From: Sordariomycetes sp. S80-01Y
Taxonomy: Eukaryota > Ascomycota > Sordariomycetes
Reading direction: 5' to 3'
DNA length: 64,000 nt
Assembly (NCBI GenBank): GCA_037042185.1
Contig: JAXQJY010000032.1
Span: forward strand, 1,798,001-1,862,000
In this document: positions 35,497 through 45,969 of the stretch, piece after piece
Numbering within the stretch: the stretch's first letter is position 1
Layout: every line of letters starts with the position of its first letter
Position numbers and translations under genes: made by a program
The notes under the pieces: model-generated
The model's input: the letters and a program-made list of their open reading frames with translations, nothing else
The model's database searches: none
What the model was told of the DNA's origin: nothing

Positions 35497-35990
35497 TTAT
35501 CCATGAATGCAGCGTGACCAAGGATGGTCACGCCAGAAGCGCCAATTAGCCACAGCAATGTCGAGATGGGGCTCGCAATCAGACCGAGGGGGACGGTCAC
35601 AATCAGGAGACCCGTGTAGAGCTGGGAGGACGTGGCGCGGAAGTTGCCAATGACCAGATCGCGGCCGTCGAGCATGCCGATGAGGTACATGCCGGCGATA
35701 ACGATGATGATGTCAAAGAGCAGGAGAGGGTTGGAGATAAGAGCGTAAATGCTCAGCATGGCGAAAACTACGGCATAGTTGCTCGAGTAGTGGCTCAGGT
35801 TGTAGTTGACGCGCGACTGTGCCTCTGAGAAGTTGGCGGGCTTGGTGAGGCGCTTGAAGTCGAGGAACTCGCCAAATGGACGCAGGTTGCTGAAGCGGCT
35901 GCTGAGGGAACCAGAGCCAAAGTTCTGGAAGCGGTCGCCGAGGTTGAGGCGGGAGGTGATAGCCTCTACGGGAATCTGGATGCGAGACAT
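35460..35990 (-). CDS. PRA1-family prenylated-Rab acceptor (Yip3 type)
   Basis: A single exon of 176 residues. PRA1 proteins are small ER/Golgi membrane proteins that bind prenylated Rab GTPases. Seen: polar N-terminus, the FLDFKRLTKPANFSEAQSR segment before two hydrophobic hairpins (around YAVVFAMLSIYALISNPLLL and the following IIIVIAGMYLIG; then LLIVTVPLGLIASPISTLLW), and the conserved acidic end KPIDEAF. Length is normal for the family. The next gene on this strand opens within the last codons of this one. Confidence 0.92.
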   Translation of the reverse strand: MSRIQIPVEAITSRLNLGDRFQNFGSGSLSSRFSNLRPFGEFLDFKRLTKPANFSEAQSRVNYNLSHYSSNYAVVFAMLSIYALISNPLLLFDIIIVIAGMYLIGMLDGRDLVIGNFRATSSQLYTGLLIVTVPLGLIASPISTLLWLIGASGVTILGHAAFMDKPIDEAFSGEAV

Positions 35991-37674
35991 TGTGATGGGA
36001 GGTTTGGGTTGGCGAGATGTGGTAGGCAGGCTGGTTTCGTCGAAAGATCGTAGCTTGGGGGATCGGCTAGAGGAGCGTAGGCGTGGTGTTGATATACAAA
36101 TTCAGGCACAAGCTGATGCTCTAGGCAACTGCTAATGGGATTAGCAACCGTTCCCTTTGGTTGACGCGTACGCGAGTAGCTGAAAGGCGTTGAAGCGGAG
36201 CGAACGTTGGATAGCGTCCCGCAGGCAGAAGCCACGTAACTCAACGGCCGTAGCCTGGGGATAACGCGAACTTACCGAGAAAAGGCGTCAGAAGTCAGGC
36301 GAAAGATTGCCGAAAAGATGGCGAGGTGGAATGTTTCGTTTGGTCGTCGAGGTGATCCAGGGGTGAAGGTGTCAGAAAACAATCAACTTTTTCCCGAGAT
36401 CATCCAAAGGGTCGCCCGTGATTGCCCAGGGGTTGCGTCTGCCCCTGTCTGTCAGACCCAGGCTGAGCCGCCAGAGGCCGACTGCGCCACGCGTGGCTCG
36501 TGCAAGCTTAGTACCCAGGTAGGTAGTCGCGTCGCCCAGCGCCAGCGCCGGCTGGTGATGTAACCGCTGGCGGTGGGGAAGTCAAAGGCCGTCTCTCACT
36601 GCCTCAGCAGAGCAACACCCGTCCTCATCGTGACGCTCACTTCGTAAAACGAAAGGGAGAAGCAGGGAGATGTAACGGAGAAGAAAAGAAGAGGGAAGGG
36701 CGGGAGGAAAAAAAGAGGGAAGAGGTCGGGGGTGGAGGAGCTAGCGCTTTTCACAGTGACAGCTCCAACGAGCTCGCTCACCGTCACTTTGGCTTGGGCA
36801 CTCTATCGGGCAGCTTACAGCGCCTTACAGCGCCATGTGAATTCCATCCTCCCACGGCCCTCATCAACATCCATCCATCATCTCATATTCCTGTCTGCGT
36901 CCTGTGCGTCAATTCGCCCTCCAAATTCCACTGGCCTGCTCGTGGAACGAAGACAGGGCACCGTCAGGCATCCAGTGTCTCTGCCCAAGCGAGCCCGAGC
37001 CACTTGATTCTAGGGAACTGAAGCCCGATCTGGGCCTCCCTGCGGGCACGACATTCGCGAGCTCATCCTGTACGATGACCTGTCCTCCCTTACGCAGGCG
37101 GCAGAGCATCCCCTCATTCTCCGCCTTTCTTATTGTACCCGGGTAGTACATGCACACACGAGCTATTCGCCTAGGCTCCCAACCCCGCCATGGCACGCAA
37201 CTCGAAGCTTTCGAGCTTTGTCAGTGGCCTGAGGGATGCTGTGATTGCAAATTGATGCCCAGAGAGTTTAATCTGGCCGGACCTCTGGCAGTAATGAGTC
37301 TTTACCTCACTCCGGAGTAGATCGACGAAGCTCTCGAAAATTCAGTTGCCCATGCACAAGAATGGATACCATGCAAGCCTTGACTGGGCACCGTTCGCTG
37401 TCAAGTTTCTCCCACGGCTTCGCTGAGAAAGCTCTCCGGCAACTTCTTCCTCGGCTAAGACTTGAGAGGCATGAATTCGGGGGGTTGGGACTCAAGACTC
37501 GAACCGGCATCGGCGCCATAGTGTCGGGTCCGGAGCTGTGGGTCTTCGTATCGACCTCCGCCTGCGCCGTGTACAACATTCTAGTTCCACTGAAACTGGG
37601 TTTGAAGACTATGGTCGAGAACATATCATCACTCCCTACGCCACGCGTCTCATAAAGGTCAATGCCTAGCCTCT
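35991..37674. other. Intergenic, no gene seen
   Basis: About 1.7 kb. A purine-rich tract lies near 36650-36735. The open frame at 37307-37813 on the minus strand overlaps the secreted-protein candidate in another frame and has no domain. The remainder shows nothing. Confidence 0.45.
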
Positions 37675-37692
37675 CTAAGAAGAGGCTAGGCA
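37663..37692. repeat. Perfect 12-bp inverted repeat, 6-nt loop
   Basis: TGCCTAGCCTCT at 37663-37674 is exactly complementary to AGAGGCTAGGCA at 37681-37692. The loop contains the stop codon of the weak secreted-protein candidate. Confidence 0.85.
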
Positions 37693-37956
37693 CGCCATAG
37701 GCTGAGAAAACCTCGTGGCATTGGTCCGGGTGGCGCGAGGAAGATGATCGATTGTCTCTGTCGCGCATAAAGTTTTTGGCATGGGTGTGGCTACTGAGGC
37801 AAGAATCCGACAAGTGTCTGTTTTGTTACAAAGGTCGAACCAGGAAGGGTCGGTCAGGCGCAGGACTTCGTAGGTAACACAGCAAGGCCCAAACGGGCTT
37901 ATGATCTTCACAGCGATTATTAAGGCCGCAAGGACAGCAAGGAGCGTAGATTTCAT
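37675..37956 (-). CDS. Candidate small secreted protein (weak)
   Basis: An ATG at 37956 opens 93 codons. The N-terminus (MKSTLLAVLAALIIAVKI) looks like a signal peptide. The mature part has a CC pair and several further Cys, including FDLCNKTDTC. A TTTAAA element lies roughly 80 bases upstream. A possible GTAGCC..CAG intron of 93 nt inside the frame would shorten the tail to about 62 residues. There is no recognised family, and the C-terminal half has unconvincing composition, so this may be a chance ORF. Confidence 0.3.
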   Translation of the reverse strand: MKSTLLAVLAALIIAVKIISPFGPCCVTYEVLRLTDPSWFDLCNKTDTCRILASVATPMPKTLCATETIDHLPRATRTNATRFSQPMACLASS

Positions 37957-38317
37957 ACTGTTAGAATTCCTGATGGCCACCAAGGTCACTTGCCGAGTTG
38001 CTTGTGGGTACTGAAACCTATGCTAGCAAGCCAAAGTGTCTTTAAATCCAAAGTCTAAACTGGTGACGCTCGCTGCGCGCACAAGCGGCTCAGCGTCAGA
38101 ATTTGGCATTGAAGCTTCCACGTTTGCCTGAGAGGTTGCGTCATGTCTTCAATATCTTTATAGGTCATCTAAGCTCGCCAGCTGTGAGACAGGCCAACAC
38201 ATCCTGGATTCCGCAGTACGTCCAAAGCATGTGCACAAAATGGGTATACGCAAACATGCAAATCAGATACATCCAATCAAGCCCCCGACCATACAACGCA
38301 CAACCCTCACGTTCATC
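37957..38317. other. Intergenic, no gene seen
   Basis: This lies between the secreted-protein candidate and the ELMO gene on the minus strand. It includes a TTTAAA element near 38040. Nothing else was recognised. Confidence 0.45.
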
Positions 38318-40399
38318 TCAAACCTCAAAGAAGTAGTCCTCGTCAAGCCCCTCCCGGCTAGGTACCACGCCCGCACCTGGCGGTGGCCCTTCAAACGCAG
38401 CATCCGTCCGAACGTTGAGCAGCCGAATCTTGAGTCCGTAGTCGCTGACCAAGTTGACCAGCTTGTTGGTCTCTGCGGTTATCGGCGCCTGCCCGAGGAG
38501 CATTAGCAGGCCGTCGAGCCATTCCGATGCCAGGCTGTGCGAGGTTGGCCAAAGAGTAAGAATGGCTTGTTCCTTGCCTGACACCTCGCTGTTGATAGTT
38601 ATTTTCGTAGTCGATTTGGATGTCTTAAGTGTTGAGCCACTGTTGGTGCTCTTCGCATCGTCACCAGCTGAGACGTTTGAAACGACCGAGCTAATAGTGT
38701 TCAGGTCCACCCTGTCTGGTAGGTTCCCTAGCGCTGGCTCATGGGTTGTTTGGGCGGTAAAGTCCGCATAATGCAAGTAGCGCTTGTTGTGCGACAGCTT
38801 GGCGAACCTCCAGGGCAATCCTCCCGAGCTCTTCGATGCAGGTCGCTCAAACCAGGATCCTTGCAATAGGCATCGCACGCGTTGCTCCTTGACGAAATGC
38901 AAAGCCTCTTGCTTCAGCTCCTCCCGAGCCTGCACAAGATGCTTGCCCCATTTGTCTTCGAATGAGAGCTTGAGCAAGTTCATCTGTAGGTCTCGCAGCC
39001 GTGGCACGTCGTACTCCTGCATCTCATCCTCAGCCTCGAGGACGTCCTTGGTCCGTGTTGCTTGACCAACAACCTGTTCGATGAGTATGCGCACCAGCTC
39101 GGCGACCTTGTGGAAGTCGCCTTGGCGGGCGCCGGTGGCTTTCCAGACTCTGAAGAAGCTATGAAGCCCAGCGGCGTGAAGTCGTGACCACTGCAGCACC
39201 AGCGGCTTGAAGAGCGTGTCGTGGTCCGACATATCCATACCACGATATCCTCTAGTATCTTCCAGGTCTGTCTTGTCCACCTCGAAGTGCTCGTACAAGA
39301 TCATCGTGACCGTTAAGCTGGCTTGGGCAACAGGCAGCCGATCCGCCAGCGGTTTCGACGCCTGCTCAAGCAATAGCTTCTGAAAGCCATCTTCGTATTT
39401 ACGGACATAGTCGGTCATGTCCATTAAACCCAGGTATCCCGCCTTGTCGAACTCTGTAGCTGGGCTCTCCGTGTCGAACCCGAGCCTCCTCCACTTCTCT
39501 GGATTATGCCGTTTGCTGCTCTTCCGGTTCGGCTCGCCCGAGTTATCGCGCGAATGGCCATTCGCCTGTGCTCGCTCAGGGTTGCTGGCAAGGTGCAAGC
39601 TCTTGAGCGCTCGTCGGTGTTCCGTTCGCTCGACATCAACCCTGACTTCGCGCCACTTCCGCAGCAGGACCTTCGTCAGATTTTGAAACTCCAACATGGG
39701 ATGTGCTATGTCCTGCAGCGCAGAGCTCCTCATTAGACTGTATACCGCCCGTATCAGGCCCAGATCTTGCAGCCGCTTGATCAAAGTCGACCAGTCGTCT
39801 CCGTTCGTGGAACTCGTGACGTCGTCGGTCGATAGGGCGTCGCGGATTAAGGCGTTGATAAGCATGAGTGCGTTTGCGCACAACGCGTGGTCGGCGCTCT
39901 GTAGTTGCTGAATCACCAGCGCCAGAAATTGAGGGTGCACCGCAACAGCGGGCTTGAGCGCTCTGAAGCCGAAGGTGCCTGGTATCTTTCCTGGCGTTCC
40001 GCCGCCTGTTGCACCGCGAGCCTGCGCGGTGCTTTGCGAATGTCCCACCAACGAGACCAGAATCGACATTGCGCCTCTCAGGATGTTGACCAGCGGGTTC
40101 TTGACGATAAGCTCGACTATCCGCTCCACGAGATCGCTCGCCGTCGGTCCCTCGAAGATATCCCAGCCCATATCCACTTCTAATAGACGCGTCAAGCTCT
40201 GCAGCGAGTATGCCAGTGTGTTTCCGCTTGAGGACATGATAAGGCGCCGCAGCACCACGAGCCCGCCCGACGAGATGAAGACGTCGGCGAAGGCGGGGTC
40301 GTTGATCGAATTCTGGAGCTTGAAGACGGCCATCTTGCGGGAGGCATCCTCGTCGCTGGCCATGCGCGCGAGCAGCGCGGGGATGTCTGCTTGGTCCAT
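38318..40399 (-). CDS. ELMO/CED-12-domain protein
   Basis: A single exon of 693 residues. ELMO proteins partner with DOCK-type exchange factors to activate Rac/Rho GTPases. Seen: an N-terminal armadillo-like helical repeat region (SLQSLTRLLEVDMGWDIFEG is typical of ELMO ARM repeats), a central ELMO domain (about residues 300-480, including MDMSDHDTLFKPLVLQWSRL), a PH-like C-terminal domain (FAKLSHNKRYLHYADF), and a Pro-rich end (EGPPPGAGVVPSRE). A Ser/Arg/Lys linker with KSSKRHNPEKWRRLGFD precedes the ELMO domain. The start at 40399 (MDQADIPALLARM) fits the family. Actin or polarity signalling is inferred from the family only. Confidence 0.88.
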   Translation of the reverse strand: MDQADIPALLARMASDEDASRKMAVFKLQNSINDPAFADVFISSGGLVVLRRLIMSSSGNTLAYSLQSLTRLLEVDMGWDIFEGPTASDLVERIVELIVKNPLVNILRGAMSILVSLVGHSQSTAQARGATGGGTPGKIPGTFGFRALKPAVAVHPQFLALVIQQLQSADHALCANALMLINALIRDALSTDDVTSSTNGDDWSTLIKRLQDLGLIRAVYSLMRSSALQDIAHPMLEFQNLTKVLLRKWREVRVDVERTEHRRALKSLHLASNPERAQANGHSRDNSGEPNRKSSKRHNPEKWRRLGFDTESPATEFDKAGYLGLMDMTDYVRKYEDGFQKLLLEQASKPLADRLPVAQASLTVTMILYEHFEVDKTDLEDTRGYRGMDMSDHDTLFKPLVLQWSRLHAAGLHSFFRVWKATGARQGDFHKVAELVRILIEQVVGQATRTKDVLEAEDEMQEYDVPRLRDLQMNLLKLSFEDKWGKHLVQAREELKQEALHFVKEQRVRCLLQGSWFERPASKSSGGLPWRFAKLSHNKRYLHYADFTAQTTHEPALGNLPDRVDLNTISSVVSNVSAGDDAKSTNSGSTLKTSKSTTKITINSEVSGKEQAILTLWPTSHSLASEWLDGLLMLLGQAPITAETNKLVNLVSDYGLKIRLLNVRTDAAFEGPPPGAGVVPSREGLDEDYFFEV

Positions 40400-41178
40400 G
40401 GTGGTCGGCGGTCGGCGGTCGACGGTCGAAGGTTGGGGCTAACGAGGTGCGGTTGACGCGAGCATTGCCCTGGTAGGTTCGATGAGGTGACTTGTCAGTT
40501 CGCGAGGTGGGGGGTTGCGGGTGCGTTTGACAATTGAGGTCGAAAGTTCGAGGTTGGACCCTGCACATTTGCATGCATTCCCCCAGGAGTCGCATTCAGG
40601 GGCACCTCGTGGACAGCGCTTGTGGCCGGCCTACCCTATAACCGTGCAACCCTTCGGCATCACACGAGACCCTTAAATAAATGGTTTGGAGCTACATTTG
40701 AGCCTTTTTTTTAAAATCTAAAATTTACAAACATACCAGCTAAGTATTCGCTCCTGTAAGGTCGCATGATGTGGGCGCTTTTAGCTGAGGGAGGTGGTAC
40801 AGTAAGGTTCTCACAGAGCACGGGTGCACCTGCAATTAAGTATACAGTTCATTCGGCACAATCTTCGCGGCGATGATAACTACACGAAGGCAGCTAGGAC
40901 AGGCCAACAGCTGACGTGTGACCTCGAAGGGAGCGCCACTTTAAATTGTTTCTTAAAGACCACAGGGGGCATTTTAGAAAATCTGAAGAGTTTTAGGAGA
41001 TGGGGGTTGATTCCAAGTACTATCCTGGCACTATACTCCCCAAAAGATCCTCCTCCAAGACGACTGTTCCACAACTCAACGCCCTCTTCATCGCGGACTG
41101 GCCCTAGAAAGGTTGTCCGAGCCAATGACAGCGTCTGGACAGAAGGAAACCGAAAGTCGCCATGGACCAATGGGATCC
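40400..41178. other. Intergenic, no gene seen
   Basis: This includes an AT-rich stretch near 40690-40730. No gene or repeat is supported. The open frames do not look like coding sequence. Confidence 0.5.
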
Positions 41179-41576
41179 TTAGCCGTTTTGCTATATATGT
41201 CGTATAAGTGATTGTGGACATCAAGAATACAATCCGAGAGGCAAGACTTACGCCGCAGACCATCTACGACAAAAACGTTATCAGCTTACTGTTTCAAAGA
41301 GAGATTGCAATATTCGGATGGGCACTTACATCGCCGTTGGAAGCAACACATGGGACCTTCTGAGTACAGCAGTACTGTCAAACTCCGTCAGCTTCTAAAC
41401 GGATGCCACCTGTTCAGCAGGAAACCTACGCGTCCGTCGTTGGGGGAGTCACAGCAGTTCTCATCGCCAATGGTTAGGCCGTCGGTGCAGAGCTGGTAGC
41501 CAGGCGAGTCCTCGCATACAGCGTAGGCTGTGCCGACCACACCGGCGAAGGCAACAAAGATAGTAGAGAGCTTCAT
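41179..41576 (-). CDS. Small secreted cysteine-rich protein, 8 Cys
   Basis: Predicted exons 41576-41430, 41374-41330, 41263-41252 and 41190-41179 give 71 residues. Residues 1-19 (MKLSTIFVAFAGVVGTAYA) are a clear signal peptide. The mature 52 residues carry eight Cys at about 21, 30, 41, 42, 51, 52, 58 and 67, spaced C-8-C-10-CC-8-CC-5-C-8-C, suggesting four disulfides and an apoplastic, knottin-like protein. All introns are GT..AG with normal length (55-66 nt), and the first has a GCTGAC branch. Exons 3 and 4 are 12 nt each (MVCG, then QNG-stop). A TATTTAA-like element lies about 65 bases upstream. I do not recognise a family. The last two junctions need transcript evidence. Confidence 0.7.
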
Positions 41577-43229
41577 GTTGATCTGTTTGAATGCTCAATG
41601 ATGATCTCGAAGAACGGTTTGCTACTGGGAGGAGTCTCCTTAAATAGTCGAGGGCTACCAGGAGGCTGCCAACCAAGGTACGAAGTCTTTGAGGATTGAC
41701 ATTGTCAATCGATCTTTTGACTTGATTCCTTCTTGGGTCCAACGATCCTTCAGCGCCGGCAATTCCTTCTAGTCCATCCAGACCGGCATATTCAATGCAG
41801 ATCTCACTCCCACAAAGATGTGGCAGTTGGATATAATGGCATAGCCTTCAACTGGGGTATCGGGGACCGACTCCCGATACGCCAATGCCGATCGATCTCG
41901 GTCCCGAAGAGCTCTGGGCAAACAGCTAGGCAGGAAGTTCCAGCCAAATTTGGTACGTTCCCCTGCTTCGGAGGAACAAGTTCCAATTAGGGATCCATGT
42001 TTGGTCTGCCACCTTTCATCAAAGCCATCGGGGACTATTCGAGCGCAGGCGGTGACACAACAAGCCTGTGATGAAAACCAACACAACCCTCATTTCCACG
42101 ACTTTCTGAACAAGCACCATGTCCCTTTCCGCGTGGAATTATGAAGGAACATCACACCAGACTCGCCGATGACGCTAGTCAAGAAGTCCTAGTCAACGGA
42201 ATCGGCGACCCGGAAGTGTCGGTGACCAGGCCTACCCTTGGCTAGTTGCGAAGTCGGCAATCCTTCCATACATCATGTGCGGCATTCGCAGAATAATAAG
42301 TGCGGGGGCCCGAGCTAGTCCAGCTATCGCAAGGAGGAATAGCACAGTCGCGGGACGCTGGCAAGGCTGACGGAGCTTGTCAGCCCCAACATCACATCGT
42401 GTTCACCGGGGTTGGCACGCATAGTGTGGTGACATTCATGATAGATGTTAGTCAGAAATGGCATGCGCGTTTCTCTGGTGAGCTTGGTTGAGTTTTCCCG
42501 CTCATGGAGACTCGCCGTAATCCTTGCCCGACTCGTCTTGTGGTAGAAAGTTTCTGCCTGCCTAGGAATCCAATGCCAGTGGTTGCCGGCATCTCACCGT
42601 TGCTCGTGATCCTGGCACCCGCAGCCTTCGTCGGCCCCTGCTCAGAATATAGGACAAGGAGCAAAAGACCTTCAGTCTTGCCTGGGAATCCAAACATGCT
42701 GCTTAAAGTACCTACCTAACGAATGGTATGGAACTCACAACGCCTCTTCGGCTTCCCTGGCCCTTGCCTACGCGTCGAAGTAAACTGTCCAATCCCGCCC
42801 CTTAGCACCTCGATTGGGACAGGGTGTCTCTTGAAGGTGCGAGGATCTGTCGCTTGACTGAGAACATGCAAACTGTTGGCTTGAGTTGAGACAATTGCGA
42901 AAGGGGTAGCTGACGGTTGTGTCGTTTGAAATCAAAGTAAGCAAGAGAAGTCATTGGTTGGAAGAGCGATAGAGTTCGCGTCTCGAGATGATTCTAGAGG
43001 AGTGGCCCCTGCTGAATAATGCGCCACAACCAGCTCGGCGCCACACAGCGCTAAGCTCCACGTTCACGCCACACCGAGTCGCGCCTCAACGTCCAAGTTC
43101 TCCATTCTCAACTTGAAGTCCCAAAAGACCAAACCGCATCACCAACAACCTCCCCCACGACAACGACAGCCACCCTCCTTCGCCTCGACTACTCCCGACC
43201 CCGCCGGATCACACGAGCGCATAGCAACC
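41577..43229. other. Intergenic, no gene seen
   Basis: About 1.65 kb between the divergent secreted-protein and U2AF genes. Open frames here are short and lack signal peptides or domains. A C-rich CAACAACC..CCACC tract near 43140-43190 probably belongs to the U2AF 5' UTR. Confidence 0.5.
41639..41646 (-). promoter_or_regulatory. TATA-like element of the small secreted gene
   Basis: The minus strand reads CTATTTAA about 65 bases before the ATG at 41576, a usual spacing for a fungal TATA element. Confidence 0.4.
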
Positions 43230-43952
43230 ATGGCGTCCTTCCTCGCCTCCATCTTCGGCACGGAGCTCGACAAAGTAAACTGCTCCTTCTACTTCAAGAT
43301 CGGCGCCTGCCGCCACGGCGACCGCTGCTCCCGCAAGCACGTCAAGCCCTCGTACTCGCAGACGATCCTCATGCCCAACCTGTACCAGAACCCGGCGTAC
43401 GACTCCAAGAACAGGATGAACCCCGCGCAGCTGCAGAACCACTTCGACGCCTTCTACGAGGACATCTGGTGCGAGCTGTGCAAGTACGGCGAGCTGGAGG
43501 AGCTGGTTGTTTGCGACAACAACAATGACCGTAAGCGCTCTTTCTCCTTTGCCACTGCGCGCGCGTGCGCGTGTGTGCACCCTTGCCATGAACGACTGCT
43601 AATGATTATAATGACAGATCTGATCGGTAACGTCTACGCCCGCTTCAAGTACGAAGAATCCGCCCAGAAAGCCTGCGACGAGCTCAACAGCCGCTGGTAC
43701 GCCGCGCGGCCCATCTACTGCGAGCTCTCTCCCGTCACCGACTTCCGCGAAGCTTGCTGCCGTCTCAGCTTGAATTCGGGCGAGGGTTGCGGTCGCGGTG
43801 GCTTCTGCAACTTCATTCACCGCAAGAGTCCGAGCGAGGAGCTGGATCGCGAATTGACACTGAGTACCAAGAAGTGGTTGAAGCAGAGAGGGAGGGATGA
43901 GAGGAGTGTCAGCCGAAGCCCGACGCCGGAGCCGACGAGGAGACGGTATTAG
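43230..43952 (+). CDS. Splicing factor U2AF small subunit (U2AF35)
   Basis: Exons 43230-43530 and 43618-43952 give 211 residues. It recognises the 3' splice-site AG together with U2AF65. Seen: zinc finger 1 (CSFYFKIGACRHGDRCSRKH), the UHM/RRM-like domain with NPAYDSKNR and FYEDIWCELCKYGELEEL, NVYARFKYEESAQKAC and RWYAARPIYCELSPV, zinc finger 2 (CCRLSLNSGEGCGRGGFCNF IH), and a short Arg/Ser-rich tail (RSVSRSPTPEPTRRRY). The intron is 87 nt and contains a GCGCGTGCGCGTGTGTG alternating tract. The start at 43230 (MASFLASIFGTELDKVNC) is canonical. Confidence 0.95.
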   Translation: MASFLASIFGTELDKVNCSFYFKIGACRHGDRCSRKHVKPSYSQTILMPNLYQNPAYDSKNRMNPAQLQNHFDAFYEDIWCELCKYGELEELVVCDNNNDRKRSFSFATARACACVHPCHERLLMIIMTDLIGNVYARFKYEESAQKACDELNSRWYAARPIYCELSPVTDFREACCRLSLNSGEGCGRGGFCNFIHRKSPSEELDRELTLSTKKWLKQRGRDERSVSRSPTPEPTRRRY

Positions 43953-44261
43953 GAGAATGAGACATTCAAGAATGTTGGAATTCGGAACCTTGAGTAGGTT
44001 GTATTGTATGGCTTGATCAGGAACGGCGTTCGGAAGGGTAAAGGCTTGATTTATAGAGGTGAATGATATCGGAGCATGCCTCCGATTGCCTATCTGAATT
44101 TTATGTCCCAGCAATGTCTACAGAGTGTTGAAGTTGACGAATAGCCATTGCCCGTGTCCTAGGCGCCGCGTGTCGACTAATGTGAGGTGACCTGCGGTGC
44201 GATATCGCTCCTCCGTATGTGTCTTGTGACGTTGTTATAACTAACTGAATGTGTAAATGCT
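43953..44261. other. Convergent 3' intergenic region
   Basis: This gap lies between the stops of the convergent U2AF35 and oxysterol-binding genes. I see nothing in it. Confidence 0.5.
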
Positions 44262-45969
44262 TCAACCAAGGCTATCTCCAGGCTTCTTATCCTCCGTCGG
44301 TAGGCTCTTCTTCACATCTTCACTGAAGTCCAGCAACGGCCCGCCGTCCGCCTTCTTGCCTGTCGATGCGAGCATCTTTTCGATTTCGTCGGGAGTTGGA
44401 GGCACTTCGTTTTTCTCGGCAGGCTCAGGCGCAGGCTGCGCTGCTGCTCCATCCTTCTGCCCAAAGTCTATCAGGTCATCGCCTGCCGGATCTTCTGTGT
44501 TTGGTGCTGCGCTCGGCGCGATCTTCTGCGACGCGGTAGGGTTCGAGTCTAGTGAATCAGGGGGTGCGATCTGGCCGTCGACTATCGGGTAAATGGCCTT
44601 GATTTGCTCCGCTTGCTTCTCGGGGTCCGCCGATGGATCGCTGTTGATGTCAGTTCTTGATCGTGCATCGTAATCGTAAGAGACTTACACCGTTGCATCG
44701 ATGATCCATTCCAGATCGTCCATGCCCTCTTCCGGCTCGCCCGGTCCGCTCTTTACAGCGCGGAAGAGCCGCGGCTGCCATTGAATGCCGTCTTGCGCGC
44801 GCTTCGCAGCTTCCTCACGTTGCCTATCTTCTATCTTTGTCTTCTCGTCCGTAGCGAGCTCGTGATTGCGCTCTCTAACGGCGTTGGCTGTTGCCTCCCA
44901 CAACCGCTGAGACTCACGGGTTGCTTGTTCTGAGATGGGTCGGACCTGTGGTTGGCTCGGTTGCGAGCGACGCGCGTTGAAGAACATTTCCCGATGTCCA
45001 GTTGTCGCGTCCTTGATGAACATCTCCTCGTTCCACAGCCCGGACAGCTCGAAGAGAACCTCCCCGGTGCTTTCTCTTTTGATGACACCGCCGATAGCGT
45101 TGTAGGTACCACCAACCCATCCCTTGACCTTGAACTCAACATCGGCGGCGAGGTCAAGCTCCGGACACCGAACGAAGCTATGATCTCCAAGTTCGTACTT
45201 CATCTTTCCGAACAGAATGCCTCGCGCATACATATTGGGCTGGGTCAAAATGTACTGCTCCCCCTTTTTCGGATCCTTCCCCCGATTCTGCAAGCTGAGA
45301 TACGCGATACCCTCCATCAAACTCGCCGCAGAGTTTCCCAGAAACTTGCTCCTGGGCTTCAAGGTCCCATCGATCCGGATGTGCGAATCGGGCGCAGCGT
45401 AGAAGTAGCTCGACTTGGGCGGATGATGCGACGTTTGCTCCGAGATGTAGTACGCCCTCTTGCCGCCTTCTAGGTCCCAATAACACGAGAAGATTTCTCC
45501 CAAGATTGGGTTCAGTGGCTTCTTGACGCCAGGGGGGCGGATGTGCCAGCCGCTGAGGTAGAACTTAACGACCGAAACGAAGCGCTCGACGGGGTCTTCT
45601 ATGGTTGGGATGTGGAGGAGCATCTCGGGGTGGCACATGAAGCTGCGGAAGCGGTCAGATTTTGTGACAGGCATATTGATATGGGACAACGGACTTGGTT
45701 ATTCGTTCTAGCATGCTGCGCGGCTCGAGGATGAAAGTCGGTAGGACGATGCGACTGAGATCAGCGCCAGGCCGCAGCTGGGAGACGAGGTGAGACAGGA
45801 CTAAATGGGCTTTGTCAGAAGAGCATGCAAAGAAACACGCGAAGACTGGAGACTCACCATTGCCCTGGTCGGGCTCCATGACCTGAGTGTCATCGTCTGT
45901 GTCGACTCTGCCGTCATCGGTGGAAGATCGGTTGCCTTCATCAGGGGGGTACCACCAGTTAGACAACAT
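44262..45969 (-). CDS. Oxysterol-binding protein, Kes1/Osh4 type
   Basis: Exons 45969-45858, 45800-45695, 45642-44689 and 44640-44262 give 516 residues. Short-form ORPs exchange sterol and PI4P between membranes. Seen: LPTFILEPRSMLERIT, then NFMCHPEMLL, KPLNPILGE and the diagnostic EQTSHHPP motif, RSKFLGNS, and the C-terminal helix with EKTKIEDRQREEAAKR and WQPRLF. An acidic, Pro-rich tail of about 130 residues follows the ORD, longer than in yeast Kes1. The second intron (45643-45694) uses a rare GTCCGT donor, chosen because it alone restores the frame across ITNFMCHP; its branch (CTGAC) and CAG are normal. No PH domain or ankyrin repeat is present. Confidence 0.9.

Noticed and set aside
37307-37813. 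168-codon minus-strand ORF next to the hairpin
   Set aside because: No domain or signal peptide; it overlaps the secreted-protein candidate in another frame. A spliced link to that candidate could not be shown.
41769-42086. 105-codon minus-strand ORF with several Cys
   Set aside because: No signal peptide and no regular Cys pattern; it sits in the probable upstream region of the small secreted gene.
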